A stretch of DNA of 64,000 nucleotides from PALSA-1353 sp050014015 (GCA_050014015.1 JBEKEC010000019.1:12671-76670), one strand, 5' to 3'; shown: positions 50,950 through 59,664, counted from the stretch's first letter. The notes: generated by a model from the letters alone, not told the origin. Numbers and translations are program-made.

Positions 50950-51219
50950 ATGCACTCCCGCACACCTCCCCGAAATCGGCTGGCCAAGGTTTTGCCCGAA
51001 GAATGGCGGAAATTCCTGGTGGAAAATGGCGCGCCCAAGCGCAAATACACCGCCGTGTGCCGCGCGACTTTGGCCGGCGGACGCATCATCGAGGAATTGG
51101 TCGTCGAACAAGGTTGGATCATCGCCCTGGGTCGCGCGGGTTTGACCGGCACGTTCGAGCAGCGGATCGATTTCGATCCGAGAACAATTCTGGATCTGGA
51201 AGTGGTGCAGGTGATTTGA
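50950..51219 (+). CDS. Unknown small protein
   Basis: The 89-residue protein (LAKVLPEEWRKFLVENGAPKRKYTAVCRATLAGGRIIEELVVEQGWIIALG ... LEVVQVI) looks like a compact beta-rich fold. I do not recognise it. It is divergent from the Uma2 gene (23 bases between starts). Confidence 0.6.
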   Translation: MHSRTPPRNRLAKVLPEEWRKFLVENGAPKRKYTAVCRATLAGGRIIEELVVEQGWIIALGRAGLTGTFEQRIDFDPRTILDLEVVQVI

Positions 51220-51235
51220 GGATCGCGCCCCGCGG

Positions 51236-51616
51236 TCACCCGGCGGTTCGGCGGGGGACGCTTTTGCGGGCGACGTCGGCGCCGAAGGTTTGGTTGTGGC
51301 CGACTTGCTTGCCGCCTTGGGTTGGGCCTCCGATCCATTTCTGGGAGCTGGGCGCGATCTTGTCGAGAACCCCGCCGATGGTTTGCGAGTGTGGTTTGGT
51401 CAGCGAGTCCTTGAGATTGCGAAAGCTGCTGGACTCCGTTTTGGGACCGGCGGCGGAAGCGGGGGCAGCGACCTTGTGCCCGACAAGCGCCGCCGCGGCG
51501 GCGGCGGAGGAGGCCGGATCGATCAGCGGCGAACCCGCCGATGCCGCTGGCGGTTTCCGTTCGGGTTTCTTTTTCGCGGAGGACGCGGATTTGGTTGTTT
51601 TGGGTTCCTTTGCCAT
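51236..51616 (-). CDS. Unknown low-complexity basic protein
   Basis: The 126-residue product is Ala/Lys/Ser/Pro-rich for its first half (KEPKTTKSASSAKKKPERK) and then contains a possibly ordered part (FRNLKDSLTKPHSQTIGGVLDKIAP, WIGGPTQGGKQVGHNQTFGADV). There is no signal peptide or membrane segment. The ATG at 51616 begins the basic tail. It is transcribed in the same direction as prfA, following a TTCGAA repeat. It may be DNA-binding through its tail, but this is a guess. Confidence 0.5.
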   Translation of the reverse strand: MAKEPKTTKSASSAKKKPERKPPAASAGSPLIDPASSAAAAAALVGHKVAAPASAAGPKTESSSFRNLKDSLTKPHSQTIGGVLDKIAPSSQKWIGGPTQGGKQVGHNQTFGADVARKSVPRRTAG

Positions 51617-51658
51617 ACGGGGCATTGTACGGGAAAAGAGCGCCGCCGCCACGCGGAA

Positions 51659-51763
51659 AATCGAAACTCGAAATTCGAATGACGAATCAAATTCGAAATT
51701 CGAAATTCGAATTTGTGCCTTCGAATTTGACTCGAATTTCGAGTTTCGAATTTCGAATTTCCG
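51659..51763. repeat. TTCGAA-rich palindromic repeat, copy C
   Basis: Same core as the other three copies, placed between prfA (3' end) and the next gene on the minus strand. Confidence 0.92.
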
Positions 51764-51771
51764 CGCAGCGG

Positions 51772-52878
51772 CTACAGATTCTCCAGCCTCTGTTGCTTGT
51801 CTAATTCCAGCAGCGCATCCAGCAACGGATCCAGCATCCCCTGCATGATCTGGTCGAGATTAAAATTCTTTTCACCGCCGCCTTCGCCGCCAAGACGGTG
51901 ATCGGTGCAGCGGTTTTGGGGGAAGTTGTAGGTTCGGATGCGCTGGCTGCGGTCGCCGCTGCCCATCATGGCCTTGCGGGCGCTGGTGACGGCGGCGTGC
52001 TGTTTGGCCTGCTCGGCCTCGTAGAGCGTGGCGCGCAAAAGCGCCCAGGCTCGTTCCTTGTTCTGGGTCTGGCTTTTGTGCTCGGTCATCTTGAATTGCA
52101 AACCGGTGGGTTTGTAGAGGATTCGCCAGCCGGTCTCCACCTTGTTGACGTTCTGACCGCCGGGTCCGCCGCCGCGGCATCCAAATTCCTCCACGTCCTT
52201 CGGATTGATGTCGATTTTCACGTCCGGCAATTCCGGCAGGACGGCAACGGTGGCGGCGCTGGTGTGGATCCTGCCCTGGGCCTCGGTTTCCGGCACGCGC
52301 TGGACGCGATGTCCGCCCCCCTCGAATCGCAGACGCCGGAACGCCCCGCGGGCGCGGACGTTGACGATGACCTCCTTGAATCCGCCCCGCTCGCTGACCG
52401 AAAAGTCGCTGACTTCAAAGCGATAGCCTTTGGCCTCGCAATATTTCCGGTACATCTCGTACAGATCGCGGGCGAACAGCGCCGCCTCCTCGCCGCCCGT
52501 GCCGGCGCGGATTTCCAGGAAGAACGAGTCCACCGCGTTGTCCTCGGCGGCAACCAGCTCGTCCTTCAGGGATTCCAGCAACTCCGCCGCCCGCCGCTTC
52601 GATTCCGGCAAATCCGCGACGGCAAGCTGGGCCATCTCGGCGTCCGCGGAATCGCCGGCCATCTCTTCCAGCTCCCCGATCGTCCGCAGGATCGTCTGGT
52701 ATTCCTTGAATCGCCTGACGACCGGCTCGAGCTTGCCGGCCTCCTTGCTGGCCGCGATCAGCTTCTGAGCACTGCCGTGCACGGCCGGATCATTCATCGA
52801 CTCGTGGAGCACGTCGTAGCGCTGCCGCATCTCATCGAGCTTGCGGATGAGCGGAGTTTGGGAGAGGTCGGGGGACAT
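51772..52878 (-). CDS. prfA: Peptide chain release factor 1
   Basis: This 368-residue factor has the stop-codon recognition tripeptide of RF1 type as PET within HRVQRVPETEAQGRIHTS (RF2 would carry SPF) and the catalytic GGQ loop CRGGGPGGQNVNKVETGWRI. LRATLYEAEQAKQHAA and the C-terminal NFNLDQIMQGMLDPLLDALLELD are as expected. It ends translation at UAA and UAG. ATG 52878 is the conserved start; upstream codons in frame come from the TTCGAA repeat. Confidence 0.97.
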   Translation of the reverse strand: MSPDLSQTPLIRKLDEMRQRYDVLHESMNDPAVHGSAQKLIAASKEAGKLEPVVRRFKEYQTILRTIGELEEMAGDSADAEMAQLAVADLPESKRRAAELLESLKDELVAAEDNAVDSFFLEIRAGTGGEEAALFARDLYEMYRKYCEAKGYRFEVSDFSVSERGGFKEVIVNVRARGAFRRLRFEGGGHRVQRVPETEAQGRIHTSAATVAVLPELPDVKIDINPKDVEEFGCRGGGPGGQNVNKVETGWRILYKPTGLQFKMTEHKSQTQNKERAWALLRATLYEAEQAKQHAAVTSARKAMMGSGDRSQRIRTYNFPQNRCTDHRLGGEGGGEKNFNLDQIMQGMLDPLLDALLELDKQQRLENL

Positions 52879-52916
52879 GGTGGTTCCTGGTGGCGCTGGA
52901 AATCGGCAGAACCCAA

Positions 52917-53051
52917 AAATCGAAATTCGAAACTCGAATGACGAATCAAATTCGAAACTCGAAATTCGAAACATCTGGCCGAAGCAGTCTTTATTCGGTC
53001 ATTCGAATTTTGAATTTGTCCCGGCGCGCCGGGATTCGAATTTCGTATTTC
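52917..53051. repeat. TTCGAA-rich palindromic repeat, copy D
   Basis: It has the same core as the other copies, interrupted on its right half by other sequence. It fills the gap between the Anbu-type gene and prfA. Confidence 0.9.
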
Positions 53052-53055
53052 GCGC

Positions 53056-53925
53056 CTAGTCTTCTCCGGGTGGCTTGGTGACGCGCGCCGCGGGCGGCGC
53101 TTCCTGCTGGGCCTGAGTATCCGCCACGGCTTCGGCGGCCGGGGTCTCCACCAGTTGGATCGACTCCTGTGCCGGGGCCTTCTCCGTCGTCCGGGACGAA
53201 ACGGTGAATCGGATGTTCGGCAGCTTGGCGACGGCGACGCGCAGGGCCTGTTGCCAGCGCTGACCGATCTTCATCAAGTCCGAATCGTCCGCCAAAAACC
53301 GGCGCTGATGGGTGATCGAGAGCTGGTCCGTTTCATACGCCAACAGATCGATCGGCGGGCCGACCGTCACGTTGGATTTCATGGTCGAGTCGAGGGAAAG
53401 CAGGGCATATTTGGCGGCTTCCTCCAGGGTGGTCTTCTCAAAGCGGATTCCCCGGTCGAGGATCGGCCGGCCGTACTTGGTTTCGCCGATCTGAAGATAC
53501 GGCGATTCTTCCGTGGCCTGGAGCGGGTTGCCCTGCGGATAGATGAGGAAAAGGGTCGGCGGCTCGCCGGCGACCTGGCCGCCCAGCAGGAAATGAACGT
53601 TGAATTTGTAGTCGTCGCGCTCCAGCGCAGGCCGATCCATTTCGGCGACCCGGCGCACTTCGGCGCCGATGACGCGGGCGGCATCGTACATCGACGTCGC
53701 CTGCGCCAGCCCCTCCCCCTTCTCGAAATTCCGCTTGAGCAGAGTAATCACGGATTGGGTACACGACAGGCTGCCGCTGGCCAGCAGCACGAAAACACGC
53801 TCACCCTCCTGCACGAAGGTGTACATCTTCCGGCAGGTGTTGACCTGGTCGTATCCCGCATTGGTCCGGGAGTCGGAGGCCATCACCAGTCCGGCTTTCG
53901 TGACGATTCCCAAACAATAAGTCAT
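53056..53925 (-). CDS. Anbu-type proteasome-like peptidase
   Basis: The 289-residue Ntn-hydrolase begins MTYCLGIVTKAGLVMASDSRTNAG, the Anbu signature. After Met removal the catalytic Thr becomes residue 1, with Asp at about 19 and Lys at about 40. The centre contains FNVHFLLGGQVAGEPPTLFLIYPQGNPLQATEESPYLQIGETKYGRPIL. Its last 60 residues are an Ala/Pro/Glu/Gln-rich extension. The in-frame ATG seven codons upstream would block the N-terminal Thr, so 53925 is preferred. Anbu is usually encoded with ATP-grasp, alpha-E and transglutaminase-like genes, present here at 60355-63833. Confidence 0.92.
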   Translation of the reverse strand: MTYCLGIVTKAGLVMASDSRTNAGYDQVNTCRKMYTFVQEGERVFVLLASGSLSCTQSVITLLKRNFEKGEGLAQATSMYDAARVIGAEVRRVAEMDRPALERDDYKFNVHFLLGGQVAGEPPTLFLIYPQGNPLQATEESPYLQIGETKYGRPILDRGIRFEKTTLEEAAKYALLSLDSTMKSNVTVGPPIDLLAYETDQLSITHQRRFLADDSDLMKIGQRWQQALRVAVAKLPNIRFTVSSRTTEKAPAQESIQLVETPAAEAVADTQAQQEAPPAARVTKPPGED

Positions 53926-54009
53926 CGGCGGTAGCGATCCCTTCATGCTTCAATTCGCGGCTGCCGAAGGGTATGTTAGCAAACGAGGCGATTCGTGCAA
54001 AACGGCGGC

Positions 54010-54029
54010 CCCGGATGTACGTCCGGGGC
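54010..54029 (+). repeat. Leader hairpin before the sugar isomerase
   Basis: CCCCGGATGTACGTCCGGGG is an imperfect 20-base palindrome with seven paired bases, just upstream of GGGAGG and the ATG at 54046. It may shape the mRNA leader. Confidence 0.45.
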
Positions 54030-54045
54030 TTGGGAGGATCTGTCT

Positions 54046-54807
54046 ATGGGTTCGACGATAGCGGCGCAGATGTATACGCTTCGGGACTTCACCAAGACGC
54101 CGCGCGATATTGCGGCGACGCTGGCGCGGGTCAAAAAAATGGGATACGACGCCGTTCAGCTCTCGGCCTTGGGGAAGATCGACGCTCACGAGCTTGCCGG
54201 GATTTTGCGGGGAGAGGGCCTGGCGTGTTGCGCGACGCACGTTTCGCCGGATCGGATGCGGGATGAAACGGCCCAGGTGATTGAGGAGCATCATCTTTGG
54301 AACTGCAAATACACGGCAACCGCGGGATTCTTTCCGAAGAATCCGACGCCAGCCGATTGGCCGGCGTTCGCCCAGTCCTTCAACGCCGTCGCGGAAAAAT
54401 TCCGCGGCTCGGGGATTCGAGTCGGCTATCACAATCACAGTCACGAGATGGCCCGCTTCGACGGCAAGGTGGCCCTACAGACTCTGCTGGATCATTTCTC
54501 GCCCGAGATTTGGATGGAGATCGACACCTATTGGATTCAGCACGGCGGCGGCGATCCGGTGGCATGGATCGAGAAGGTCGCGGGCCGCATTCCCTGCGTT
54601 CACCTGAAAGACATGGCCATGGGTGCGGACAAGACGCAGCTAATGGCCGAAATCGGCGAAGGCAACATGAATTGGCCGGCGATTCTGAAAGCCTGCCGCA
54701 ATGCCGGCGTGGAGTGGTACGTCATCGAACAGGACATCTGCCAGCGCGACCCTTTCGAGAGCTTGGCAATCAGCCTGAAGAATGTGAAGCAAATGGGGTT
54801 GGTTTGA
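54046..54807 (+). CDS. Sugar-phosphate isomerase/epimerase (xylose-isomerase-like TIM barrel)
   Basis: The 253-residue protein has AAQMYTLRDFTKTPRDIAATLARVKKMGYDAVQLSALG at the start, GIRVGYHNHSHEM, WMEIDTYWIQHGGGDPVAWIEK and VHLKDMAMG. The His, Glu, Asp and His metal ligands of this fold are in place. The substrate is unknown. GGGAGG eight bases upstream fixes the start. It is divergent from the Anbu gene. Confidence 0.93.
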   Translation: MGSTIAAQMYTLRDFTKTPRDIAATLARVKKMGYDAVQLSALGKIDAHELAGILRGEGLACCATHVSPDRMRDETAQVIEEHHLWNCKYTATAGFFPKNPTPADWPAFAQSFNAVAEKFRGSGIRVGYHNHSHEMARFDGKVALQTLLDHFSPEIWMEIDTYWIQHGGGDPVAWIEKVAGRIPCVHLKDMAMGADKTQLMAEIGEGNMNWPAILKACRNAGVEWYVIEQDICQRDPFESLAISLKNVKQMGLV

Positions 54808-54841
54808 AAGCGGGGGGCGAATCAATTCGTGTCCGGCAACT

Positions 54842-55819
54842 TCATTTCTTTAACGCGCTTTGAACATGTTCGCCAAACTGCTTCAGGGTTGCCGCAGTGA
54901 ATCCTTTTGGGTTCCCCAAGTTTGTGCTCAGACCAATAACTGGCAAGCCACACTTTTCAGAATGGCCGACAAAATATTGCCCAGAAGGAAATCGATCCCA
55001 TCCCACATTCGACAGCGATCCATCGATGTATTTGGCAAAATAGCCGCAATTCGTTCGACCGAAGAGGATTAGAACCTCCGGAGACAACGCTTCGACGAGT
55101 TGACCGACGAAGTCTGGCACCCACCCGTCCCCGAACAGGGCCGTATCAGCGATCTCCTTGATCTGGCCGAAATCGTCGAGGGTGACGAATGGGAACAAGT
55201 CGATGTGAATCGCCTGTAGTCGAGTTGCGTTGCCATCGTAATACGACGCGCCGAACCCCCGCAGGAAGCCTTCCACATAGTAAGAACCGTCGCGATTGTG
55301 TCCGAACCATTTCTTGTATGGCTTGCCCGCGAAGTAGGAGTTGTAGCTGGCGATGATTTCGTCTCGCAACGATTCGGAGTCCAGAATATCAGCCATACGT
55401 TCAACAGGGGTCAGCAAGCGAAGGCGGCTGTCTGGAGGTTCCAGGTAACTCAAGAGTGACTGATCGCCGGACGACCGAACCTTTTCGATTGCTTGGGCTG
55501 CAGAATCTGACAGAAACTCTTTGCGTGACGGATTCGCTCCAAACGTGAGCACCTTCGGTTTCGGTGAAGATCCATTGCCGAACCAAAGTACCGGTGGGCA
55601 GCGGCTAGGAAGTTGGATGAACCAAGCACGATCACTACGTAGCTCAAGAAGCTTCCGCGTCGCTTTGACGAGCAGGGAATGGCTTGTGCACATTGGGCAG
55701 ATTGTCACCGAAGGAAAGGAGACATTCAAGCAAAGAGAACAGATTTGAAACCCAAAAGCCTCGATTTCAGCGCAGACACGGGCGGAAAAGTTCAACCTGC
55801 ATCCCCCCCTGCAAATCAC
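54842..55819 (-). CDS. Cys-rich zinc-finger protein with a UDG-like fold (tentative)
   Basis: The 325-residue protein begins with seven cysteines in its first 45 residues (CRGGC, CSLC and CPMC motifs), pointing to zinc binding. The rest reads KVLTFGANPSRKEF, IDLFPFVTLDDF, VLILFGRTNCGYF and GLSTNLGNPKGFTAATLKQFGEHV, which loosely resembles the motif order of uracil-DNA glycosylases. That reading is tentative. The proposed GTG start at 55819 overlaps the antitoxin stop (GTGA at 55816-55819). It follows the toxin and antitoxin genes in one operon, so it is probably part of the same module. Confidence 0.55.
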   Translation of the reverse strand: MICRGGCRLNFSARVCAEIEAFGFQICSLCLNVSFPSVTICPMCTSHSLLVKATRKLLELRSDRAWFIQLPSRCPPVLWFGNGSSPKPKVLTFGANPSRKEFLSDSAAQAIEKVRSSGDQSLLSYLEPPDSRLRLLTPVERMADILDSESLRDEIIASYNSYFAGKPYKKWFGHNRDGSYYVEGFLRGFGASYYDGNATRLQAIHIDLFPFVTLDDFGQIKEIADTALFGDGWVPDFVGQLVEALSPEVLILFGRTNCGYFAKYIDGSLSNVGWDRFPSGQYFVGHSEKCGLPVIGLSTNLGNPKGFTAATLKQFGEHVQSALKK

Positions 55820-56199
55820 GACGCCTTGCGCAGCATTCCTCGCCAATGTCCTGGATCCCGATTCACTTCATCGAACAAGCGGCGAGCCCAGGGCGCCGGC
55901 GTCCGCTGGCCTTGCTCCCACGCCCGGACGAGCATTGCCGATACCCCCACCAACTGTGCGAAGATCGCTTGGCTCACGCCAATCTTGTGACGTGTGGCTT
56001 GCACGCCGGCAGCGTCGTATGCTTTGGGTTGATCGGGCAAATCGACGGTGCGAACGGTGAATCGGGACTCGATTGGAATGCTGGTCCGCTCGACCTCGAT
56101 CGCCTCGGCGAGTGATGCAACAATCTCGCGGCCTTTGGAAGTCATCCGCGCACGGCGAGTGCCGCCGCGGGTTATTCGGCTTTCATTCTTGGCCTTCAT
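55816..56199 (-). CDS. HTH antitoxin (NadS/HigA type)
   Basis: The 127-residue protein has a helix-turn-helix at residues about 70-115 (ATRHKIGVSQAIFAQLVGVSAMLVRAWEQGQRTPAPWARRLF), preceded by a tail that should wrap the toxin. It overlaps the toxin gene by four bases (ATGA at 56196-56199), the common arrangement in toxin-first modules. It probably represses its own promoter with the toxin. Confidence 0.88.
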   Translation of the reverse strand: MKAKNESRITRGGTRRARMTSKGREIVASLAEAIEVERTSIPIESRFTVRTVDLPDQPKAYDAAGVQATRHKIGVSQAIFAQLVGVSAMLVRAWEQGQRTPAPWARRLFDEVNRDPGHWRGMLRKAS

Positions 56200-56552
56200 G
56201 GGTTGCGTCCTTTCCGCAGGGCATCGGCGAGGTCGGCTAGCGCCGATCTAATGGCTTGGCGATCGGCTGCGCTGAGGTTCTCGGTGTCCTTCTTGAGAAA
56301 CATCGTCACGAGATAAACACGTCCGAAGTCCGGAAATTGTGCGAATCCGACCCGCATGGATCCACTCTTACCCCTGCCGCGTGAAGGCGGCGCGAACCGG
56401 ATTTTTCGCAATCCACCGGTTCCTTTGACCACTGCCGCGCCGGCAGGATCGCGCATGATCGCGGCCTCCAGTGCTTGTAAGTCTTCATCCGGCAACTTCT
56501 CTGCTTGCCAGAGACGCCGGAAGCCCGCAAGCTGAATCAGAGTCCAACGCAA
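56196..56552 (-). CDS. RelE/HigB-family toxin
   Basis: The 118-residue protein matches the HigB2/RelE pattern: LIQLAGFRRLWQAEKLPDEDLQALEAAIMRDPAGAAVVKGTGGLRKIRFA, then GKSGSMRVGF and RVYLVTMFLKKD. It should be a ribosome-dependent mRNA interferase. It begins with TTG at 56552; an AT-rich promoter with TATTATAGT lies immediately upstream. It is the first gene of a three-gene overlapping operon. Confidence 0.88.
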   Translation of the reverse strand: MRWTLIQLAGFRRLWQAEKLPDEDLQALEAAIMRDPAGAAVVKGTGGLRKIRFAPPSRGRGKSGSMRVGFAQFPDFGRVYLVTMFLKKDTENLSAADRQAIRSALADLADALRKGRNP

Positions 56553-56715
56553 TTACGTTACTATAATACTGTGTGTTATAAAAGGCAAATCCCTGTGCTG
56601 GCCACGCTCGGCGCAACTGAAGTCGGTTGGCTCCCAATGGATAGCCAATCCCCTTTGTTTCTAAGGCGAGGAATCGCGAAGAGTTCAACGAGTGTCGAAA
56701 TCCCAGCGGGGAGGG

Positions 56716-56877
56716 TCACTTCTTATCTGCGCCCGCGGCGACGACGGGCCTGCGATGCTCGGGCACTCGAAAGGTGGTCTGGCAATGCTGGCACTTGACT
56801 TGTTTGCCGCGCACCTCTTCCGGAACGGCTAAGATTTTTCTGCATCGCAGGTTAGGACAAATAATCTGTACCGCCAT
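56716..56877 (-). CDS. 53-residue zinc-ribbon protein
   Basis: A short frame encodes AVQIICPNLRCRKILAVPEEVRGKQVKCQHCQTTFRVPEHRR..., with two knuckles (CPNLRC and CQHC). It is a complete zinc ribbon of the MJ0042-like type often found at the N-terminus of planctomycete membrane proteins, here as a stand-alone gene. GGAG lies eight bases before the ATG. It is transcribed towards the toxin operon, about 160 bases away. Confidence 0.8.
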   Translation of the reverse strand: MAVQIICPNLRCRKILAVPEEVRGKQVKCQHCQTTFRVPEHRRPVVAAGADKK

Positions 56878-56957
56878 GGCAGCTTCTCCGCCTTGAATAT
56901 CGGCCGGATATCAATCTGACTTGAATTGACCCCACGGAACTTCTCCAAATCCCGATA

Positions 56958-58520
56958 TTATCGGAACGCCCTTTGCAACCCCCGCGGCAGGTCCTCCACC
57001 TTCATCGGGGGATGCAGCTTGCACGGCGTGTACAGCGGGTCCCCGATAAAACTCATCATCCAACTGGTGAACGGCGTCGTCTTCCAATACACCTCGGCCA
57101 TCGTCAGCTTGCCCGTCAACAGAAGCGGGAAGAATTCATCGGGCTTGGGGAAGGCCTCGAGGCCCGGCTCGGCGACCGACCCAAGCGTGGCGACAACGCC
57201 ATCGTTGAGCAATCCCCGCACCCACCGGGTTGAGGGGGTATGAAGCGTCACCATTTCATAGCTGGCAACGTGATACCCAACCGCGCCCGGATTGAAATCA
57301 CATCCCGGAATATAGTTGCCGACGCTGTACCATCCGCAATAGAACGCCACGTGCTTCACGGAATGTGCCGGAAAGACCAGGTCCTGATCGTCGAGCTTGA
57401 TCTTCAATTCGGTGGTGGTGCGAAGCATGTAAGCCAGGTGCCGAAGCGTCTCGTCGAATTCCCCGTATGGATCGAGATTCCCCTTGGCGTCGATGGGCGG
57501 CAATCCGCGGGCGTCGATGGCGATGATTCCCTGAAGCCCGGTCTTTTCGACGTCAACGCTGGTTTGCATCATGCGCCCAACCGTTGTCGGGTCCGGGCCG
57601 TCCAGCCGCATGACCATCAGCGCGGGTGTCGTTCGCCCGGAAAAGCTCAGATTCAACGGATTCCCAAGCCGTCCGCGCCGGGGATAATAGTCCCACCAAA
57701 GCAGCGACAACTCGTTGTCCGTGGCCGCCGCGGTGGCATCCGTGGCGAAATATTCGATCTGGACGTCGAGCACGCGCAGTAATCCGGCGAGTCCGAGATT
57801 GGCGAGCATCGCATGGCGAAGCAGCGAGCGGGCCTGGCGGTCCCAGCGGGCGGACTCCAGCCGCCGCGCCTGCTCGCGGGCGGGCCGGTCGATCTCCGCA
57901 GGCCCGCCAACCGTCTGGAGCAATGTCCGCAATTCGGCGATCTGGTCGGCGTCGGTGATCGCGGGCATTTTCGCGGCGATCGCGGAACTGACCGCTTGTG
58001 CGCGGGCCAGAACCGCTGGAATCGAATCCCCGACGCCCGGCTTGAACGACGGGTCCAATCCAGACGCTTTGCTTTCCAACTGCACGACCGCTCGCTCAAG
58101 TTCCTTGACGGTCGCGGCCTGCAAGTCCTTCAGTTCGGCCAGCTCCCGTTCGTCGGCGGGGGTGTTATGCCTGGCGCCAATCCGAAACGGCACGCCGTAG
58201 AACGTCAGAAGGCATTTCACCTTGTTCTGCAATTGATGTTCGTTGAGGAATACGCGCACCGGGGCGACGACCCCGGTTTCGTAGGTTTCGAAGGGCATTT
58301 CCTCATCCGTGGGCAAATCCAGCGCAATGGCCTGCCCCGGCGGAACGCCGCGAAGTTGGCAATACTGGGCCGCAAGTTTCTGGCTGTCCGGGGAATTCTT
58401 GTTGGTGACGAGCAGGATTTCATCCGGCTCCAACGCCAGCGCGGATCCAGACGCCAATCCGGCCAGGCATAACATGGCCGCCAGCAGCGCGAACCGAAGG
58501 GAACGGCGATGGAACCTCAC
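56958..58520 (-). CDS. TIGR03790-family secreted protein
   Basis: The 520-residue protein has a signal peptide (LRFALLAAMLCLAGLASGSALA), then EPDEILLVTNKNSPDSQKLAAQYCQLRGVPPGQAIALDLP, CLLTFYGVPFRIG, AFYCGWYSVGNYIPGC and SFIGDPLYTPC. These are the landmarks of family TIGR03790, found mainly in Planctomycetota, Acidobacteria and relatives, with unknown activity. It is probably periplasmic. Confidence 0.92.
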   Translation of the reverse strand: MRFHRRSLRFALLAAMLCLAGLASGSALALEPDEILLVTNKNSPDSQKLAAQYCQLRGVPPGQAIALDLPTDEEMPFETYETGVVAPVRVFLNEHQLQNKVKCLLTFYGVPFRIGARHNTPADERELAELKDLQAATVKELERAVVQLESKASGLDPSFKPGVGDSIPAVLARAQAVSSAIAAKMPAITDADQIAELRTLLQTVGGPAEIDRPAREQARRLESARWDRQARSLLRHAMLANLGLAGLLRVLDVQIEYFATDATAAATDNELSLLWWDYYPRRGRLGNPLNLSFSGRTTPALMVMRLDGPDPTTVGRMMQTSVDVEKTGLQGIIAIDARGLPPIDAKGNLDPYGEFDETLRHLAYMLRTTTELKIKLDDQDLVFPAHSVKHVAFYCGWYSVGNYIPGCDFNPGAVGYHVASYEMVTLHTPSTRWVRGLLNDGVVATLGSVAEPGLEAFPKPDEFFPLLLTGKLTMAEVYWKTTPFTSWMMSFIGDPLYTPCKLHPPMKVEDLPRGLQRAFR

Positions 58521-58529
58521 GAGCGGATT

Positions 58530-58871
58530 CTAGGTGGGCTGCGGGGATATGGCGGCGGAATCCCCGGCCAAAACCGGGGATTGGGCGGTCACCGCACCGC
58601 TCGAAGCCGCCTGGGCGGCCGCGGTCTGCTGCTGCACCGCCTCGATCATGTTCACCAGCGCTTTCACTTCCTGAACCGATTCGGGGCTACCCCACATCAG
58701 CACCCGGTCCACGTGCCAATTGCACCGGTCGAACGTGCACCCTTCAAGGTAATACACCGTTTCTCGCAGCACCAACGTGCAGGCCGTGAAGGTGCAGCGG
58801 ACAAACGCCTGTCCACTGATGTAAACGGTTTGGTTTTGAAAGGTTACGCCCTCGTGCTTGGTTAATAACAT
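58530..58871 (-). CDS. Unknown protein with pentapeptide-like beta segments
   Basis: The 113-residue protein has HEGVTFQNQTVYISGQAFVRCTFTACTLVLRETVYYLEGCTFDRCNWHVDRVL, a short run of F/C-spaced strands that resembles a right-handed quadrilateral helix, then a helix and a low-complexity Ala/Gln tail. GAGG six bases before the ATG supports this start, although the frame is open to 59069. Function unknown. Confidence 0.65.
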   Translation of the reverse strand: MLLTKHEGVTFQNQTVYISGQAFVRCTFTACTLVLRETVYYLEGCTFDRCNWHVDRVLMWGSPESVQEVKALVNMIEAVQQQTAAAQAASSGAVTAQSPVLAGDSAAISPQPT

Positions 58872-59078
58872 GCGAATCCTCGAAAAGGTCAAATCCTCCC
58901 GCCAACGTGGCAATGCCCGAGGCGCACATTCTCCACGAGACGCGGGGGAATGCAACCGGGGGAGACTTCCGCAAGAATGCTTTCCGCTTATGCGACTGCC
59001 TTGAATGCCCGCCAGAAAGCCGCCTTCACCAACAGACGAGTAATATAGCGTGCCGGTGTCCCGCACCACCGATCATTC

Positions 59079-59426
59079 TCAGTTTGCACCAAGGAATATT
59101 TGAGTGTACCGACCCGTCGGAAGTTTTTCTTTTTCGCGTAGCAGGTTCTGCACGGCTTTCATCCCCGCGCCCCTAATTCGAATCCCAGCGCTATACCCTT
59201 TGGGTATCTCAGGAATCTCCCGGTTGCTAAGATTCACGCCGGCAACGGCTAACGATACTTGCTCGACATCGCCGATTCGCTGCCGGTTGAACCCTTGACC
59301 CGCGATTTCAACTCTCTCCGCCCACAAGATAGTCAAGACAGTCCCAATCGGAACATCGAGATTGGAGCAGTTGGTCACGACCAGCATGTCGTCCTGAACC
59401 CGATCAATAATCAGTTGAACCCGCAT
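59079..59426 (-). CDS. Unknown small beta-barrel-like protein
   Basis: The 115-residue product (VQLIIDRVQDDMLVVTNCSNLDVPIGTVLTILWAERVEIAG ... VSLAVAGVNLSNREIPEIPKGYSAGIRIRG) has the strand order of a translation-factor domain 2 barrel, but the match is weak. A GGAG lies ten bases before the ATG at 59426; the frame continues upstream to 59609 with no plausible sequence. Function unknown. Confidence 0.5.
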   Translation of the reverse strand: MRVQLIIDRVQDDMLVVTNCSNLDVPIGTVLTILWAERVEIAGQGFNRQRIGDVEQVSLAVAGVNLSNREIPEIPKGYSAGIRIRGAGMKAVQNLLREKEKLPTGRYTQIFLGAN

Positions 59427-59664
59427 CAACTTTGGTCTCCGCCGGGGTCTATCGGCCCCGTCTATACCCACACCGAAGAAGATAGCACTCCACGAAATTG
59501 ATAGCCAATCACTGCGCACGCGGGGTCTGAACGCGCCCCCGATCTGAACCTCCGACCATAACGCCAGCGGACCAAATCGTCGCGGCCCAGTGATGCCCAC
59601 AATGGGCATCAGTTGCGGAAACGGGAGGCCCGTTAGGCACCACCCAATCTATCCCGGATTATTC

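Noticed and set aside
45197..53051. TTCGAA repeats considered as a CRISPR array
   Set aside because: Copies are kilobases apart, lack uniform repeat-spacer units, and no cas gene is present.
59079..59609. Upstream extension (62 codons) of the small unknown gene
   Set aside because: The extra part is Arg/Pro-rich shadow-like sequence; the ATG at 59426 begins the ordered region.
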